A stretch of DNA of 64,000 bases from NCBI RefSeq assembly GCF_031458255.1, contig NZ_JAVDYC010000001.1:2737001-2801000 (forward strand), given 5' to 3'. Below, piece by piece: positions 49,232 to 57,791 of the stretch. The DNA comes from Catenuloplanes niger (GTDB taxonomy: Bacteria > Actinomycetota > Actinomycetes > Mycobacteriales > Micromonosporaceae). Both the position numbers and the translations under genes were made by a program. Position 1 is the stretch's first letter. Each line of letters begins with the position of its first letter. The notes under the pieces were generated by a model that was given only the letters and a program-made list of their open reading frames with translations, did not search any database and was not told the origin of the DNA.

Positions 49232-50371
49232 TAGTGCCCTGCGCCGTAAATTCGCCTGATAAGTGGTGTAGCGTGGTGGGATGCCCAGAACTGGTCGTCC
49301 CACTGCGCCGCTGGTGCTGACGGATGCCGAGCGTGAGGCGCTGACGCGATGGTCGCGGCGGGCGAAGACCGCTCAGGTCCTTGCGATGCGGGCCCGGATC
49401 ATCCTGGCGTGTGCGTCGGGCGCGTCGAACGTCGATGTGGCAACGGATCTGAAGGTGCACCTGTCCACTGTGGGTAAGTGGCGGCGGCGGTTCCTGGCCG
49501 AGCGCCTTGACGGGCTGATCGACGAGCAGCGGCCGGGCCGGCCGCCGTCGATCAGCCTCGACCGGATCGAGAGGGTCGTGGTCGACACCCTGGAGCAGAC
49601 GCCCCGCAACGCCACGCACTGGTCCCGCAAGTCGATGGCGGAGAAATCGGGGTTGTCGAAGTCCACGATCGGCCGGATCTGGCGGGACTTCGGCCTGCAG
49701 CCTCACCGGGCGGAGACGTTCAAACTCTCCACGGACCCGCAGTTCATCGAGAAGGTCGTCGACGTCGTCGGCCTCTACCACCATCCGCCCGAACGGGCCG
49801 TCGTGCTGTGCGTCGATGAGAAGTCCCAGATCCAAGCCCTGGACCGCTCCCAGCCGGTCCTGCCGATGATGCCCGGCATGCCCGAGCAGCGCACACATGA
49901 CTACGCCCGCAACGGGATCACCAGCCTGTTCGCCGCGTTCAACATCGCCGACGGCACCGTCATCGGCGAACTGCACCGCCAGCACCGCGCCACCGAATTC
50001 AAGAAGTTCCTGGTCACGATCGACAAGACCGTCCCCGCCGGGCTGGACATCCATCTCGTCTGCGACAACTACGGCACCCACAAAACCCCGGCCGTCCGGG
50101 CCTGGCTCGCCCGCCACCCACGGTTCCACATGCACTTCACCCCCACCAGCTCCTCCTGGATCAACCACGTCGAACGCTGGTTCGGGTTCCTATCCGAGCA
50201 GAAGATCCGCCGCGGCGCCCACAAAAGCGTCCAAGCCCTCGAAGCCGACATACGCGCGTGGATCACCGACTGGAACACCCACCCACGCCCGTTCATCTGG
50301 ACTAAAACCGCCGAAGAAATCCTCGAATCACTCGCCCGATTTTGTAGCCGAATTTCCGGCGCAGGACACTA
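49232..50371 (+). mobile_element. IS630-family insertion sequence with TA target duplication
   Basis: Near-perfect 23-bp inverted repeats lie at 49234-49256 and 50347-50369, starting GTGCCCTGCGCCG and ending CGGCGCAGGACAC. Each is bordered by a TA (49232-49233 and 50370-50371), the target duplication expected of IS630/Tc1-like elements. It looks complete and recent. Confidence 0.88.
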
Positions 50372-50372
50372 G
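49281..50372 (+). CDS. IS630-family transposase
   Basis: A 363-residue DDE transposase with an N-terminal helix-turn-helix (NVDVATDLKVHLSTVGKWRR), a second HTH (SGLSKSTIGRIWRDFG), and catalytic acids in VVLCVDEKSQIQALDR, LVCDNYGTHKTP and SSWINHVERWFGFL. The chain ends at the terminal His encoded by the inverted repeat, and the stop codon TAG is formed from the duplicated target TA plus the next chromosomal G. It is full length. Confidence 0.95.
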   Translation: MPRTGRPTAPLVLTDAEREALTRWSRRAKTAQVLAMRARIILACASGASNVDVATDLKVHLSTVGKWRRRFLAERLDGLIDEQRPGRPPSISLDRIERVVVDTLEQTPRNATHWSRKSMAEKSGLSKSTIGRIWRDFGLQPHRAETFKLSTDPQFIEKVVDVVGLYHHPPERAVVLCVDEKSQIQALDRSQPVLPMMPGMPEQRTHDYARNGITSLFAAFNIADGTVIGELHRQHRATEFKKFLVTIDKTVPAGLDIHLVCDNYGTHKTPAVRAWLARHPRFHMHFTPTSSSWINHVERWFGFLSEQKIRRGAHKSVQALEADIRAWITDWNTHPRPFIWTKTAEEILESLARFCSRISGAGH

Positions 50373-51202
50373 CGAGTCCGACCGCCGATCCGGAAGGACA
50401 GAGTCCTGTGCCGACGTCCGCGGCCCCGGCCGCACCGCGGCCGGGGGATCAGCCGGAGCAGGCGCCACAGGATGAAACTGAGGCGTGCCAGGCGGCGTCG
50501 AACGCCGGCACTCTGGACATCGGTCCGGCGCTGAACAGCTCCGGCGGCCCGAACACCGTGCCGCCTCGGTGCACGTCGATCTGGTTGACGTTGACCGAGG
50601 TCCGCTACATTAGTACGCCCGAGCGTGCCTGGAGGATGCTGAAGGCGTAGACATCCGGTGCGGTGACCGGGTTTACCTGCGTGATGGTGGCGCATGGAAT
50701 CTGCTGCTGGATGGTGTCTTCTCCAGGGGACCGCTGGCAGCTGTACCTGGAGGCGCAGGGTGAGGGACGCGTCGGGTTCAACTTCAGCGGCTAGATGCCG
50801 CGCAGGCTGGTCGCCCGCGCCGGATGGCTGCAGACGGTGAGTTTCTGGGGGCAGCGTCCCGCCGTCCGGGCCAGTTGATGGCGTAGGGACCGTGCGCGCT
50901 GACAGTCCGCGTGCATGACCGCAGCTTCCCAGGCCGCGCCCGCCGACACGCTGACGCCGGAGCCGTAGGAGAGGGCTGGCCTGCTGGTCAAGCTGAGCTT
51001 CTCCCAGACAGCCGCAACCCCTGCGGCGTCTACCAGCTACACCGCACTACGGCAACGCGCCTTACGCACCGCCGTGCCAAACTCCGGCCCGAGGCGAGTG
51101 GTAGAGGCCTCAAAAACCAACTCGTTAGCCCACGGTTGGCCCACGGCGAGATCGAGTGTTCTTTCAAGATCTTTATGTTGAACGTTTTGGCTGTTCAGGA
51201 TA
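50373..51202. other. Gene-poor stretch at the right end of the element
   Basis: These 830 bp separate the IS630 element from the tRNA-Arg gene. Only short, mutually overlapping open frames exist (for example 50408-50650), without ribosome sites or recognisable motifs. Scattered protein-like pieces such as GDRWQLYLEAQGEGRVGF near 50737-50790 suggest decayed genes, but I cannot assign them. Confidence 0.45.
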
Positions 51203-51249
51203 GGTGCGCCCAGCAGGACTCGAACCTGCGACCGGTGGATTAGAAGTCC
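51203..51249. repeat. Attachment site (right), inside the intact tRNA-Arg
   Basis: The 47-bp identity with 35766-35812 starts two bases beyond the tRNA 3' end and stops in the anticodon arm. It defines the recombination core region between element and chromosome. Confidence 0.9.
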
Positions 51250-51278
51250 ACTGCTCTATCCAACTGAGCTATGAGCGC
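51205..51278 (-). tRNA. tRNA-Arg, anticodon TCT
   Basis: On the minus strand the gene starts GCGCTCATAGCTCAGTTGG and ends GTTCGAGTCCTGC then TGGGCGCA. The acceptor stem GCGCTCA pairs with TGGGCGC (one G-T), the anticodon stem GTGGA/TCCAC encloses CTTCTAA with anticodon TCT, and the T loop is TTCGAGT. No CCA is encoded. It is 74 nt long. Its 3' half is the integration site of the adjacent element. Confidence 0.95.
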
Positions 51279-51369
51279 GCGTGCCGACGTGTGCAGATTA
51301 CCGCCGGTGGCCACACCCTCGCTGGAGGGGGCATGGATCACCGTGCAGGGACATACTAGGTTTTCGAGC

Positions 51370-51987
51370 GTGCAGGTGACGAGTACGACCTATTTCCCGA
51401 TCCTGATCTCCGCCCGGGAAGCGGAGTTTCACCCGGATTGGGTGCTGGACCGCTTCATTCCCGGCCTGGCCGTCGGGTACAGCTTCGGCCCGCCGTTCGG
51501 CGAGACGATGGTGACCTGGCCGGACCTGGAGAAGATGCGGGTCAGCCGGCGTACGGTCAAGCGGCAGGCCGAGGAGACGCTCTACGCGGCCATGTCCCAG
51601 CTGCGGATCCACGGTCAGCCGCCATCGCTGATGCTCTCCTTCGAAGGGCTCGAGTCCACGGTCCTGCTCGTCGAGGAGTTCTGGAACGACCTGGCCGAGC
51701 AGGTGCCGGGCGAGCTCGTGATCGGCGTACCGGCGCGGGATGTGGTGATCGTCACCGGCTCCGGGTCGGCGGCCGGCCTGGAGAAGACCCGCCGCGCGGT
51801 GGAGCGGATGTTCTTCGCCGGCGGCAGCCAGTTGCTCATGCACGATCTGCTGGTGTGGCGAGCGGGCGGCTGGGTGCCGCTTCCGCGGCCGGAGGAGGAG
51901 TCGTCCCCCGAGATCCTGCTTCCCGATCTTGATCTCCCGGAGACGGAGCCGGCACGTACACCTGAGCCCATCGATCAACCTCGGTGA
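51370..51987 (+). CDS. DUF1444 (YtpQ-like) hypothetical protein
   Basis: A 205-residue protein with a pattern I associate with DUF1444/YtpQ: FHPDWVLDRFIPGLAVGYSF, VTWPDLEKMRVSRRTVKRQA, then LLVEEFWNDLAEQVPGELVIGVPARDVV split by short gaps. The function is unknown in the family. It has no signal peptide. The GTG at 51370 is favoured because the homologous region starts shortly after; a GTG at 51376 is possible and an ATG at 51271 would start inside the tRNA gene. The Pro/Glu-rich tail overlaps the last 152 bp of the convergent hydrolase gene. Confidence 0.7.
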   Translation: MQVTSTTYFPILISAREAEFHPDWVLDRFIPGLAVGYSFGPPFGETMVTWPDLEKMRVSRRTVKRQAEETLYAAMSQLRIHGQPPSLMLSFEGLESTVLLVEEFWNDLAEQVPGELVIGVPARDVVIVTGSGSAAGLEKTRRAVERMFFAGGSQLLMHDLLVWRAGGWVPLPRPEEESSPEILLPDLDLPETEPARTPEPIDQPR

Positions 51988-52891
51988 AGACGCGTTCCCG
52001 CACCTCCGGGCCGGACAGCGTCAGGTCGTGCAGGCCACCGTCGAAGCGCACCAGCGTCAGGTGGCCGCCGAGGTGCGTCGCCCACTGAGCGATGTGCTCG
52101 ACGTTGAGCACCGCGTCGGCCAGCCGGGCCGCCTCGTCCCAGCGCACGCCGCGGAAACTCCGGGCCGAGCAGGCGAGCAGGATCGGCGCGTCGACGTCCA
52201 GGCCGCGGCGCAGGCGGGCCTGGGCCTCCCGGATCGCGTTCAGCCAGCCGTACCGCACCGGGAAGCCGGCCAGCGGCTTCCACTCCAGGTTGTAGTTCCA
52301 CTCGCCCCGGTGGTCGGCGTGGATGCTCTCGCCGTAGATCTGGTTGAGGCCCTGCGGCAGCGTGCCGTAGGGGTTGCGCCGCGTCGCCCGGCACACCGCG
52401 GACAGCAACGGCCGGCGCACCACCCAGGGCAGGTTCAGGTCGAAGAACGGGCTGTTCAGAAACAACCCGTCGACCCATCCGCGGGTACGCCGCGCGTCCG
52501 CCCAGAGCGAGGCGATGAGCCCGCCGGTGGAGTGCGCGGCGACCAGCATCCGGTCGTGACCGTCCTCCTCGCGGATGATCCGGGCCGCCTCGTCCAGTTC
52601 GGGAAAGTACTCGTCCAGGCTGCGGCAGAAGTTCGGCGTCTGGTGCGGCAGCAGGCTCCGCCCGTATTTGCGCAGGTCCAGCGCGTAGAAGTCCCAGCCG
52701 CGGTCGGTGAAGAACTCGGCCAGGTGGGTCTGGAAGAAGTAGTCCACGAAGCCGTGCACGTAGAGCACCGCGCGGCCGTCCGGATGTTCGCTGCGTCGGC
52801 GCACCAGCGTGGCGACGACGGGTCCCTCGTCGTCGTTCCCGAGGTCGATCACGCGGCGCTCGTACGGCTCGCCGAGAACATCAATCTCCAC
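51836..52891 (-). CDS. Alpha/beta hydrolase (lysophospholipase/serine aminopeptidase S33-like)
   Basis: A 351-residue hydrolase. The oxyanion-hole region is VLYVHGFVDYFFQTHL, the nucleophile elbow is LVAAHSTGGLIASLWAD (Ser in A-H-S-T-G), and the late GGLHDLTLSGPEVRE supplies the catalytic His. The acid residue would lie in the preceding loop. The fold resembles lysophospholipase/monoglyceride lipase, with no signal peptide. The substrate is unknown. The start is an ATG about 150 bp from ssb, divergent from it. The last 45 residues are low complexity (PPPAAEAAPSRP) and overlap the DUF1444 gene antisense. Confidence 0.85.
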   Translation of the reverse strand: MEIDVLGEPYERRVIDLGNDDEGPVVATLVRRRSEHPDGRAVLYVHGFVDYFFQTHLAEFFTDRGWDFYALDLRKYGRSLLPHQTPNFCRSLDEYFPELDEAARIIREEDGHDRMLVAAHSTGGLIASLWADARRTRGWVDGLFLNSPFFDLNLPWVVRRPLLSAVCRATRRNPYGTLPQGLNQIYGESIHADHRGEWNYNLEWKPLAGFPVRYGWLNAIREAQARLRRGLDVDAPILLACSARSFRGVRWDEAARLADAVLNVEHIAQWATHLGGHLTLVRFDGGLHDLTLSGPEVRERVFTEVDRWAQVYVPAPSPGDQDREAGSRGTTPPPAAEAAPSRPLATPADRA

Positions 52892-52948
52892 GTCAGCGAC
52901 CCTACTCGCAGTCCCTCGTCATAGCAGATCATCCGGTCGTCCGGTCGG

Positions 52949-52976
52949 TTGTCCACAGGCGGTTCCGTCGTCCACA
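52949..52976 (+). promoter_or_regulatory. Two DnaA-box-like nonamers upstream of ssb
   Basis: TTGTCCACA (52949-52957) and TCGTCCACA (52968-52976) lie 19 bp apart in the same orientation, each followed by GGC, in the divergent region between the hydrolase and ssb. They match the actinobacterial DnaA box. They could make this promoter DnaA-responsive. Confidence 0.55.
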
Positions 52977-53040
52977 GGCAGAGAATCCCGCGACGGTACG
53001 GCGGAAGTCTGGACCCCTCAGATCCGAGCAAGGGGGTCCC

Positions 53041-53661
53041 ATGTTCGACACCTACGTCACCGTGGTCGGCAACGTGCTGACCGCACCCGAGTGGCGCCGC
53101 ACCGAGAAGACCAAAGCGCTGGTCTGCCACTTCAAGGTGGCCTCGACCGCCCGCAAGATGGACCGCGAGACCGGCCAGTGGGTCGACGGCAACGCGCTGC
53201 GCGTGCGCGTCACCTGCTGGCGCCGCCTCGCCGAGGGCGTGTCCGCGTCCGTGATGACCGGCGACCCGGTCATCGTCACCGGCCGCCTCTACACGCGGGA
53301 CTGGACCGACCTGGAGGGCAATCCCCGCGTGCAGTACGAGTTGGAGGCGGTCGCGGTCGGTCACGACCTGGCCCGCGGCAAGAGCAGGTTCGAGCGGGTC
53401 AAGCCCGGCGGGCCGGCCACCGGCGGCGTCGAGGACGCGGCGGCCGACGCCCAGGCCGGTGGTGAGGCCACCGAGCCGCTCCCGCCCGACGAGGTCCCGG
53501 CCCGCTTCGGCGACTTCCCGGAGGTCTCCGCCGGCGACGACGACGGCTACGAGCCGCCGGCCGTGCCGCTCGGCCGCCCGGAGGACCCGCTGGCCGACGA
53601 GGACCTGGAGACCGCGCTGGGGGAGCTGGACGGCGGCCAGGCGCTCGCGTCCAGTCGCTGA
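53041..53661 (+). CDS. ssb: Single-stranded DNA-binding protein (paralogue type)
   Basis: A 206-residue protein with an N-terminal OB fold: FDTYVTVVGNVLTAPEWRR, CHFKVASTARKMDRETGQW, VRVTCWRRLAEGVSASV, DPVIVTGRLYTRDW, then an acidic disordered tail. The tail does not end in the DDEPPF-like tip that recruits replication partners, so this is more likely the SsbB-type paralogue than the essential SSB. It binds single-stranded DNA as a tetramer. The ATG has AAGGGGG upstream. DnaA-box-like sites lie in its promoter region. Confidence 0.85.
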   Translation: MFDTYVTVVGNVLTAPEWRRTEKTKALVCHFKVASTARKMDRETGQWVDGNALRVRVTCWRRLAEGVSASVMTGDPVIVTGRLYTRDWTDLEGNPRVQYELEAVAVGHDLARGKSRFERVKPGGPATGGVEDAAADAQAGGEATEPLPPDEVPARFGDFPEVSAGDDDGYEPPAVPLGRPEDPLADEDLETALGELDGGQALASSR

Positions 53662-54295
53662 CCGGCTCCGGCTCCACCGCCGTCGTTCCCCGTTACGCGG
53701 CGGTGGCCCCCGCCACCCACCGGCCCGCGACCGGACCGGGGCCGTCCCCGCCGGCCCGCCGCCGGGAATCGCGACGCCCGGCAGGCACCCGGCCGGGCCG
53801 GTGGGTGGCTTCTCGCGCACACGAAGATCAGCCTCCGCCGGTGGCCCCGCACCCGGTCGATAGGCTGCCCGCCGGAGGTGACCAGTGCTCACGACAGCAG
53901 GATCCGCTCGCCGGCGGAGCCGGGCCACGACCGACGGACCGGCTCTCACCGCGCGTTCCGGCCGGCCGGCTATCCCGGCGGACGTCCGGACCGCTCCGGC
54001 ACCGGACCACGGCGGTCGCGCGACGCCGGCCCCACGCCGGCGCCCGGCAGCCGACCGCGCCGGTCGCCCCGCACCGGACCGCGCCGCTCGCTCCGCACCG
54101 GACCAGGGTGATCGTCCCGCGCGCGGTCACGGGGGTCGCTTCGCGCCGGGCCGGGGTGGTCGCCCCGCGCCTGACGAGGGCAATCTCCCGGCGACCGGCC
54201 GAGGTAGGCGCTCGGCGACCGGCCGGAGCGGAAGTCCGGCGACCGGCCGGAGCGGGAGCCCGGCACCGCGCCGAGGCGGGCGGGAGCGGCGGCCG
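53662..54295. other. ssb-cobD intergenic region
   Basis: These 634 bp are extremely GC-rich and low in complexity. Frames are open on both strands but encode only Arg/Pro/Ala/Gly-rich repeats. No cobalamin riboswitch-like motif is visible. The stretch from 53885 is in frame with cobD, so a disordered N-terminal extension of CobD cannot be fully excluded. Confidence 0.45.
54190..54285. repeat. 24-bp tandem repeat before cobD
   Basis: Three tandem 24-bp units (54190-54213, 54214-54237, 54238-54261) start GGCGACCGGCCG, followed by a degenerate fourth (54262-54285). The second and third differ at two positions. In the cobD frame they would encode repeats of the type SGSPATGR. The array ends 11 bp before the cobD GTG. 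Confidence 0.75.
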
Positions 54296-55375
54296 GTGAG
54301 CGCCGGGCAGCTGCGGGTCGCGGAGGCTGTCGGGATGCTCGCCGGCTACGGCCTGGACGCGGTCTTCGGTGACCCGCGGCGCTGGCATCCGGTGGCCGGG
54401 TTCGGCACGGCCGCGGCCGCGCTGGAGCGGCGGGTCTACGCGCCCGGCCGAGCCGCCGGAGCCGGCTTCGCGGCCGTGGCCGTGGGCGCGCCGGTACTGG
54501 CCGGTGCCGCGCTCGCCGGCCTGACCCGGCGGCGCCCGGTGCTGCGCGCCGTGGCCGTCGCGGCCGCCACCTGGACCGTGCTCGGCGCCCGCACGCTGCG
54601 CGCCGAGGCGCACACCATGGCGGGCGCGCTGGAGCGCGGCGACATTCCGGCCGCGCGCGGCCGGCTCGGTCACCTGTGCGGCCGGGACCCGTCCACGCTG
54701 GACGAGCCCGAGCTGGCCCGCGCCACCGTCGAGTCCGTCGCGGAGAACACGTCCGACGCCGTCGTCGCGCCGCTCTTCTGGGGCGCGGTCGCCGGACTGC
54801 CGGGCCTGCTCGGCTACCGCGCGGCGAACACGCTGGACGCGATGGTCGGCCACCGGTCCCCGCGCTACGCCCGGTTCGGCACGGCGGCCGCCCGCCTCGA
54901 CGACGTCCTCAACCTCGTCCCGTCCCGGCTGACCGCCGCGCTCACCGTCGCGCTCGCACCGCTGGCCGGCGGCGACCCGGGCCGGGCGCTGCGCGTCTGG
55001 CTGCGCGACGGTCACCGCCACCCCAGCCCGAACGCGGGCCAGTGCGAGTCCTCCATGGCCGGCGCACTCGGCATCCGCCTCGGCGGCCGCAACGTCTACT
55101 TCGGCCGCTCCGAGACCCGCCCGCACCTCGGCGACGGCGCACCCCCACTGGCTCCCGACATCGCCCGCGCCGCCCGTCTCTCCGGCGCCGTCGGCCTGGC
55201 CGCCGCCACCCTGGCCGCCACCTACCGTCTCACCACCGCACTCCGCGCCCACCGCCGTCGCACCACCCCACACCCGGCCACCACGCAGCCCGGGACCACG
55301 CACACCGGAACCACGCGCTTTGCCACCGTCGCCCGGCCGGCTCGGGCCGCGGGCCGAGCGCGGGGCACCCGATGA
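54296..55375 (+). CDS. cobD: Adenosylcobinamide-phosphate synthase CobD/CbiB
   Basis: A 359-residue polytopic membrane enzyme that attaches aminopropanol (or its phosphate) to adenosylcobyric acid. Family features are GYGLDAVFGDPRRWHPVAGFG at the start, HTMAGALERGDIPAAR, ATVESVAENTSDAVVAPLFW and the conserved YRAANTLDAMVGHRSPRY, followed by DDVLNLVPSRLTA and HPSPNAGQCESSMAGALG. Three to five hydrophobic segments are visible. The GTG at 54296 follows GGGAGCGG. The last ~50 residues are a His/Thr/Arg-rich tail longer than usual. It makes the substrate-side partner for CobC and CobT products encoded at 6-10 kb. Confidence 0.93.
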   Translation: MSAGQLRVAEAVGMLAGYGLDAVFGDPRRWHPVAGFGTAAAALERRVYAPGRAAGAGFAAVAVGAPVLAGAALAGLTRRRPVLRAVAVAAATWTVLGARTLRAEAHTMAGALERGDIPAARGRLGHLCGRDPSTLDEPELARATVESVAENTSDAVVAPLFWGAVAGLPGLLGYRAANTLDAMVGHRSPRYARFGTAAARLDDVLNLVPSRLTAALTVALAPLAGGDPGRALRVWLRDGHRHPSPNAGQCESSMAGALGIRLGGRNVYFGRSETRPHLGDGAPPLAPDIARAARLSGAVGLAAATLAATYRLTTALRAHRRRTTPHPATTQPGTTHTGTTRFATVARPARAAGRARGTR

Positions 55376-55501
55376 ACGCCACACGATGCGACCCCGGCCC
55401 TCCCTGCCGGATTCGCCGTGGAACAGAGCAGAACCGGCGTTGCCTCCCTCAGCCGCGACGACCGGGAACCGCCCGCTCCGCGCGCAATGGCGGATCCGGC
55501 C

Positions 55502-55995
55502 GGCCACCGGCCGCGTGCCGCCGGCGAAAGGCTTGCGACGAATGCTCGGCAGCAGCCCACGGCCGGGAGGCAACAACAGCACACCCGGCCCGAACCCTCA
55601 GCCCAGCCGATGACCGGCCGCACACCAGCGACAGACAAGAGGCACCGGCCGCGCGGTGGACAAACACCACGACGCAGCCGCGAACACACCACACCCGGCC
55701 CGAACGTTCAGCCCAGTCGGCCACCAGCCGCACGCTGGCGACGAAAGGCACGCGATGAGCACGCGGCACACCAACATCCCGACACGGCTGCAAGAACCGC
55801 GGCGCCCACGCCACACCCCGCCTGACCCATCAGCCCCAGCCGGCCAACGGCCGCGTGCCAACGACGGGAGGCACGCGGCGGGCGCGCGGCAGACAAACAC
55901 CACGACGCGGCCGCGCGGGCTGCGCGCCGCACCCGTTCTCCCCGGCCTGGCAGCTCGGCCACAACCGGCCGCCGACCGCATGCCGGCGGCGGGGG
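55502..55995. repeat. Degenerate tandem repeat array between cobD and cobQ
   Basis: The anchor GGCCACCGGCCGCGTGCC recurs in recognisable form at about 55502, 55609, 55719, 55842 and 55967, giving five units of roughly 107-126 bp. Other shared blocks are CACACCCGGCCCGAAC and GACAAACACCACGACG. Frames are open on both strands but the translations carry no known domain, so I treat the 627-bp gap as non-coding repeat. Confidence 0.65.
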
Positions 55996-56002
55996 GCGGG
56001 CG

Positions 56003-57553
56003 ATGAGCGCGCGGCGGGCCGGTGGGCTGCTGGTGGCCGGGACCACGTCGGACGCCGGGAAGAGCGTGTTGACCGCCGGGATCTGCCGGTGGCTGTGGCG
56101 GCGGGGCGTGCGGGTGGCGCCGTTCAAGGCGCAGAACATGTCGAACAACTCGGCCGTGGTGGTCGGGCCGGACGGGCGCGGCGGCGAGATCGGCCGGGCG
56201 CAGGCGATGCAGGCCGCGGCGGCCGGACTGGCGCCGGACATCCGGTTCAACCCGGTGCTGCTGAAGCCCGGCAGCGACCTGCACAGCCAGGTGGTGCTGC
56301 TCGGCGAGGCGGTCGACACGGTGAGCGCGGGCAGCTATCGCGCGCTGCGGCCGAAACTGGCGGAAACCGTGTTCGCGACGCTGGACGAGTTGCGCGCCGA
56401 GTTCGACGCGGTCATCTGCGAGGGCGCGGGCAGCCCGGCCGAGATCAACCTGCGGGCCGGTGACTTCGTCAACATGGGTCTCGCGCGTGGCGCGCGGCTG
56501 CCCGCGATCGTGGTCGGCGACATCGACCGGGGCGGCGTGTTCGCGGCGCTGTTCGGCACGCTCGCGCTGCTCTCCCCGGAGGACCAGGCACTGCTCAGCG
56601 GCTTCGTGATCAACAAATTCCGCGGCGATCTGGGGCTGCTCCGGCCGGGCCTTGACATGATCACCGGCGCGACCGGGCGACCGGTGCACGGCGTGCTCCC
56701 CTACGACCACGACCTGTGGCTCGACGGCGAGGACTCGCTGGCCTACGGCAGCACGCTCGGCCGGCCCACGCCGCCGGTCGGCCGCGACTGGCTGCGGGTC
56801 GCCGTGGTCCGGCTGCCGCGCATCTCCAACGCCACCGACGCGGAGGCGCTGGCCACCGAGCCGGGCGTGCGGGTGCGGCTGACCGGCACGCCCGCCGACC
56901 TGCTGGACGCGGATCTGGTGGTGCTGCCCGGCTCCAAGTCCACGGTCGCCGACCTGCGCTGGCTCCGGGACACCGGGCTCGCCGACGCGGTCACGGCGCA
57001 CGCGGCCGCGGGCAAGCCGGTGCTCGGCATCTGCGGCGGCTTCCAGATGCTGTCCCGTGTCATCCACGACGACGTGGAGAGCCACGACGGTACGGTGCCC
57101 GGCCTCGGCCTGCTGCCAACCGAGATCACGTTCGCGCCGCGCAAGACGCTCGGGCTGCCGTCCGGCAGCGCGTTCGGCACCGAGAGCGTCTCCGGCTACG
57201 AGATCCACCACGGTCTGGTCTCCGCCGCGGACGACGGCACGCGCCCGTTCCTGCACTACGCGGACGGCCGGACCGAGGGTGCGATCGCCGGCTCGGTCTT
57301 CGGCACCCACTGGCACGGCGCCTTCGAGTCCGACGGCTTCCGCCGCCGCTTCCTGACCGAGGCGGCCCACCTGTCCGGCCGGCACGGCTTCACGGTCGCC
57401 CCGGACACGTCGTTCGCCGCCGCGCGCGCCCGCACGCTCGACCGCCTCGCCGACCTGGTCGAGGAGCACCTCGACACCACCGCGCTCTGGCAGCTCATCG
57501 AGTCCGGCCCGCCACCCGGCCTCCCGTTCGTGCCCCCCGGCGCCCCGGCCTGA
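56003..57553 (+). CDS. cobQ: Cobyric acid synthase
   Basis: A 516-residue glutamine-dependent amidase that amidates four side chains of adenosylcobyrinic a,c-diamide. The N-terminal dethiobiotin synthetase-like domain has [18 protein letters not shown] (P-loop), [13 protein letters not shown] and [16 protein letters not shown]. The C-terminal glutaminase has its nucleophile Cys in [13 protein letters not shown] and the late GYEIHHG and GTHWHG segments with the His and Glu. The length is typical. The ATG overlaps a GGGCGGGCG-rich ribosome site. It follows cobD in the same orientation beyond the repeat array. Confidence 0.96.
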   Translation: MSARRAGGLLVAGTTSDAGKSVLTAGICRWLWRRGVRVAPFKAQNMSNNSAVVVGPDGRGGEIGRAQAMQAAAAGLAPDIRFNPVLLKPGSDLHSQVVLLGEAVDTVSAGSYRALRPKLAETVFATLDELRAEFDAVICEGAGSPAEINLRAGDFVNMGLARGARLPAIVVGDIDRGGVFAALFGTLALLSPEDQALLSGFVINKFRGDLGLLRPGLDMITGATGRPVHGVLPYDHDLWLDGEDSLAYGSTLGRPTPPVGRDWLRVAVVRLPRISNATDAEALATEPGVRVRLTGTPADLLDADLVVLPGSKSTVADLRWLRDTGLADAVTAHAAAGKPVLGICGGFQMLSRVIHDDVESHDGTVPGLGLLPTEITFAPRKTLGLPSGSAFGTESVSGYEIHHGLVSAADDGTRPFLHYADGRTEGAIAGSVFGTHWHGAFESDGFRRRFLTEAAHLSGRHGFTVAPDTSFAAARARTLDRLADLVEEHLDTTALWQLIESGPPPGLPFVPPGAPA

Positions 57554-57791
57554 CCACCACGCCGCGCCACGCCCTCGCACCCGGCCACACGGGCACGCCC
57601 GGGCCGCGCGGGCACGCGCCGTGCGCGCCCTGATCGAGCCACGCGGCACTCCGGCGACGCAATGCACGGGCCCGTGCCACGCGGCGCCAGCGGCCCGGCA
57701 TTCGCGCCACGCGACCGCAGAAGCCACGCGACCGCACGGGCCACGCGACCACACGGATGACGCCGGATCGGTGTCGTCAAGCGGTGCTGAC

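Larger units (their letters stand above)
35766..51249. mobile_element. 15.4-kb integrated element in tRNA-Arg(TCT)
   Basis: The element is bounded by two direct 47-bp copies of the tRNA-Arg 3' half (35766-35812 and 51203-51249), with a tyrosine integrase just inside the left copy. The right copy completes a full tRNA gene, so the tRNA stays functional after insertion. Cargo is a PAS-GAF histidine kinase, WD40 remnants, a truncated nuclease toxin with its likely immunity gene, and four insertion sequences. I see no excisionase, replication, FtsK-like transfer or relaxase gene, so it looks like a degraded integrative element. Confidence 0.88.

Noticed and set aside
50408-50650. Small gene at the right end of the island
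   Set aside because: Open frames on both strands overlap, lack ribosome sites and show no motif; no choice is supportable.
53970-54266. Minus-strand repeat protein rich in Gly/Arg/Pro/Asp
   Set aside because: It comes from low-complexity DNA open in several frames, with no ribosome site or conserved domain.
53662-54295. Cobalamin riboswitch before cobD
   Set aside because: No recognisable B12-box-like conserved segment was found; the region is repetitive. The same negative result applies upstream of cobC.
55598-57754. 718-codon minus-strand frame across cobQ and the repeat array
   Set aside because: It is antisense to an unmistakable cobQ, and its remainder is repeat-derived.
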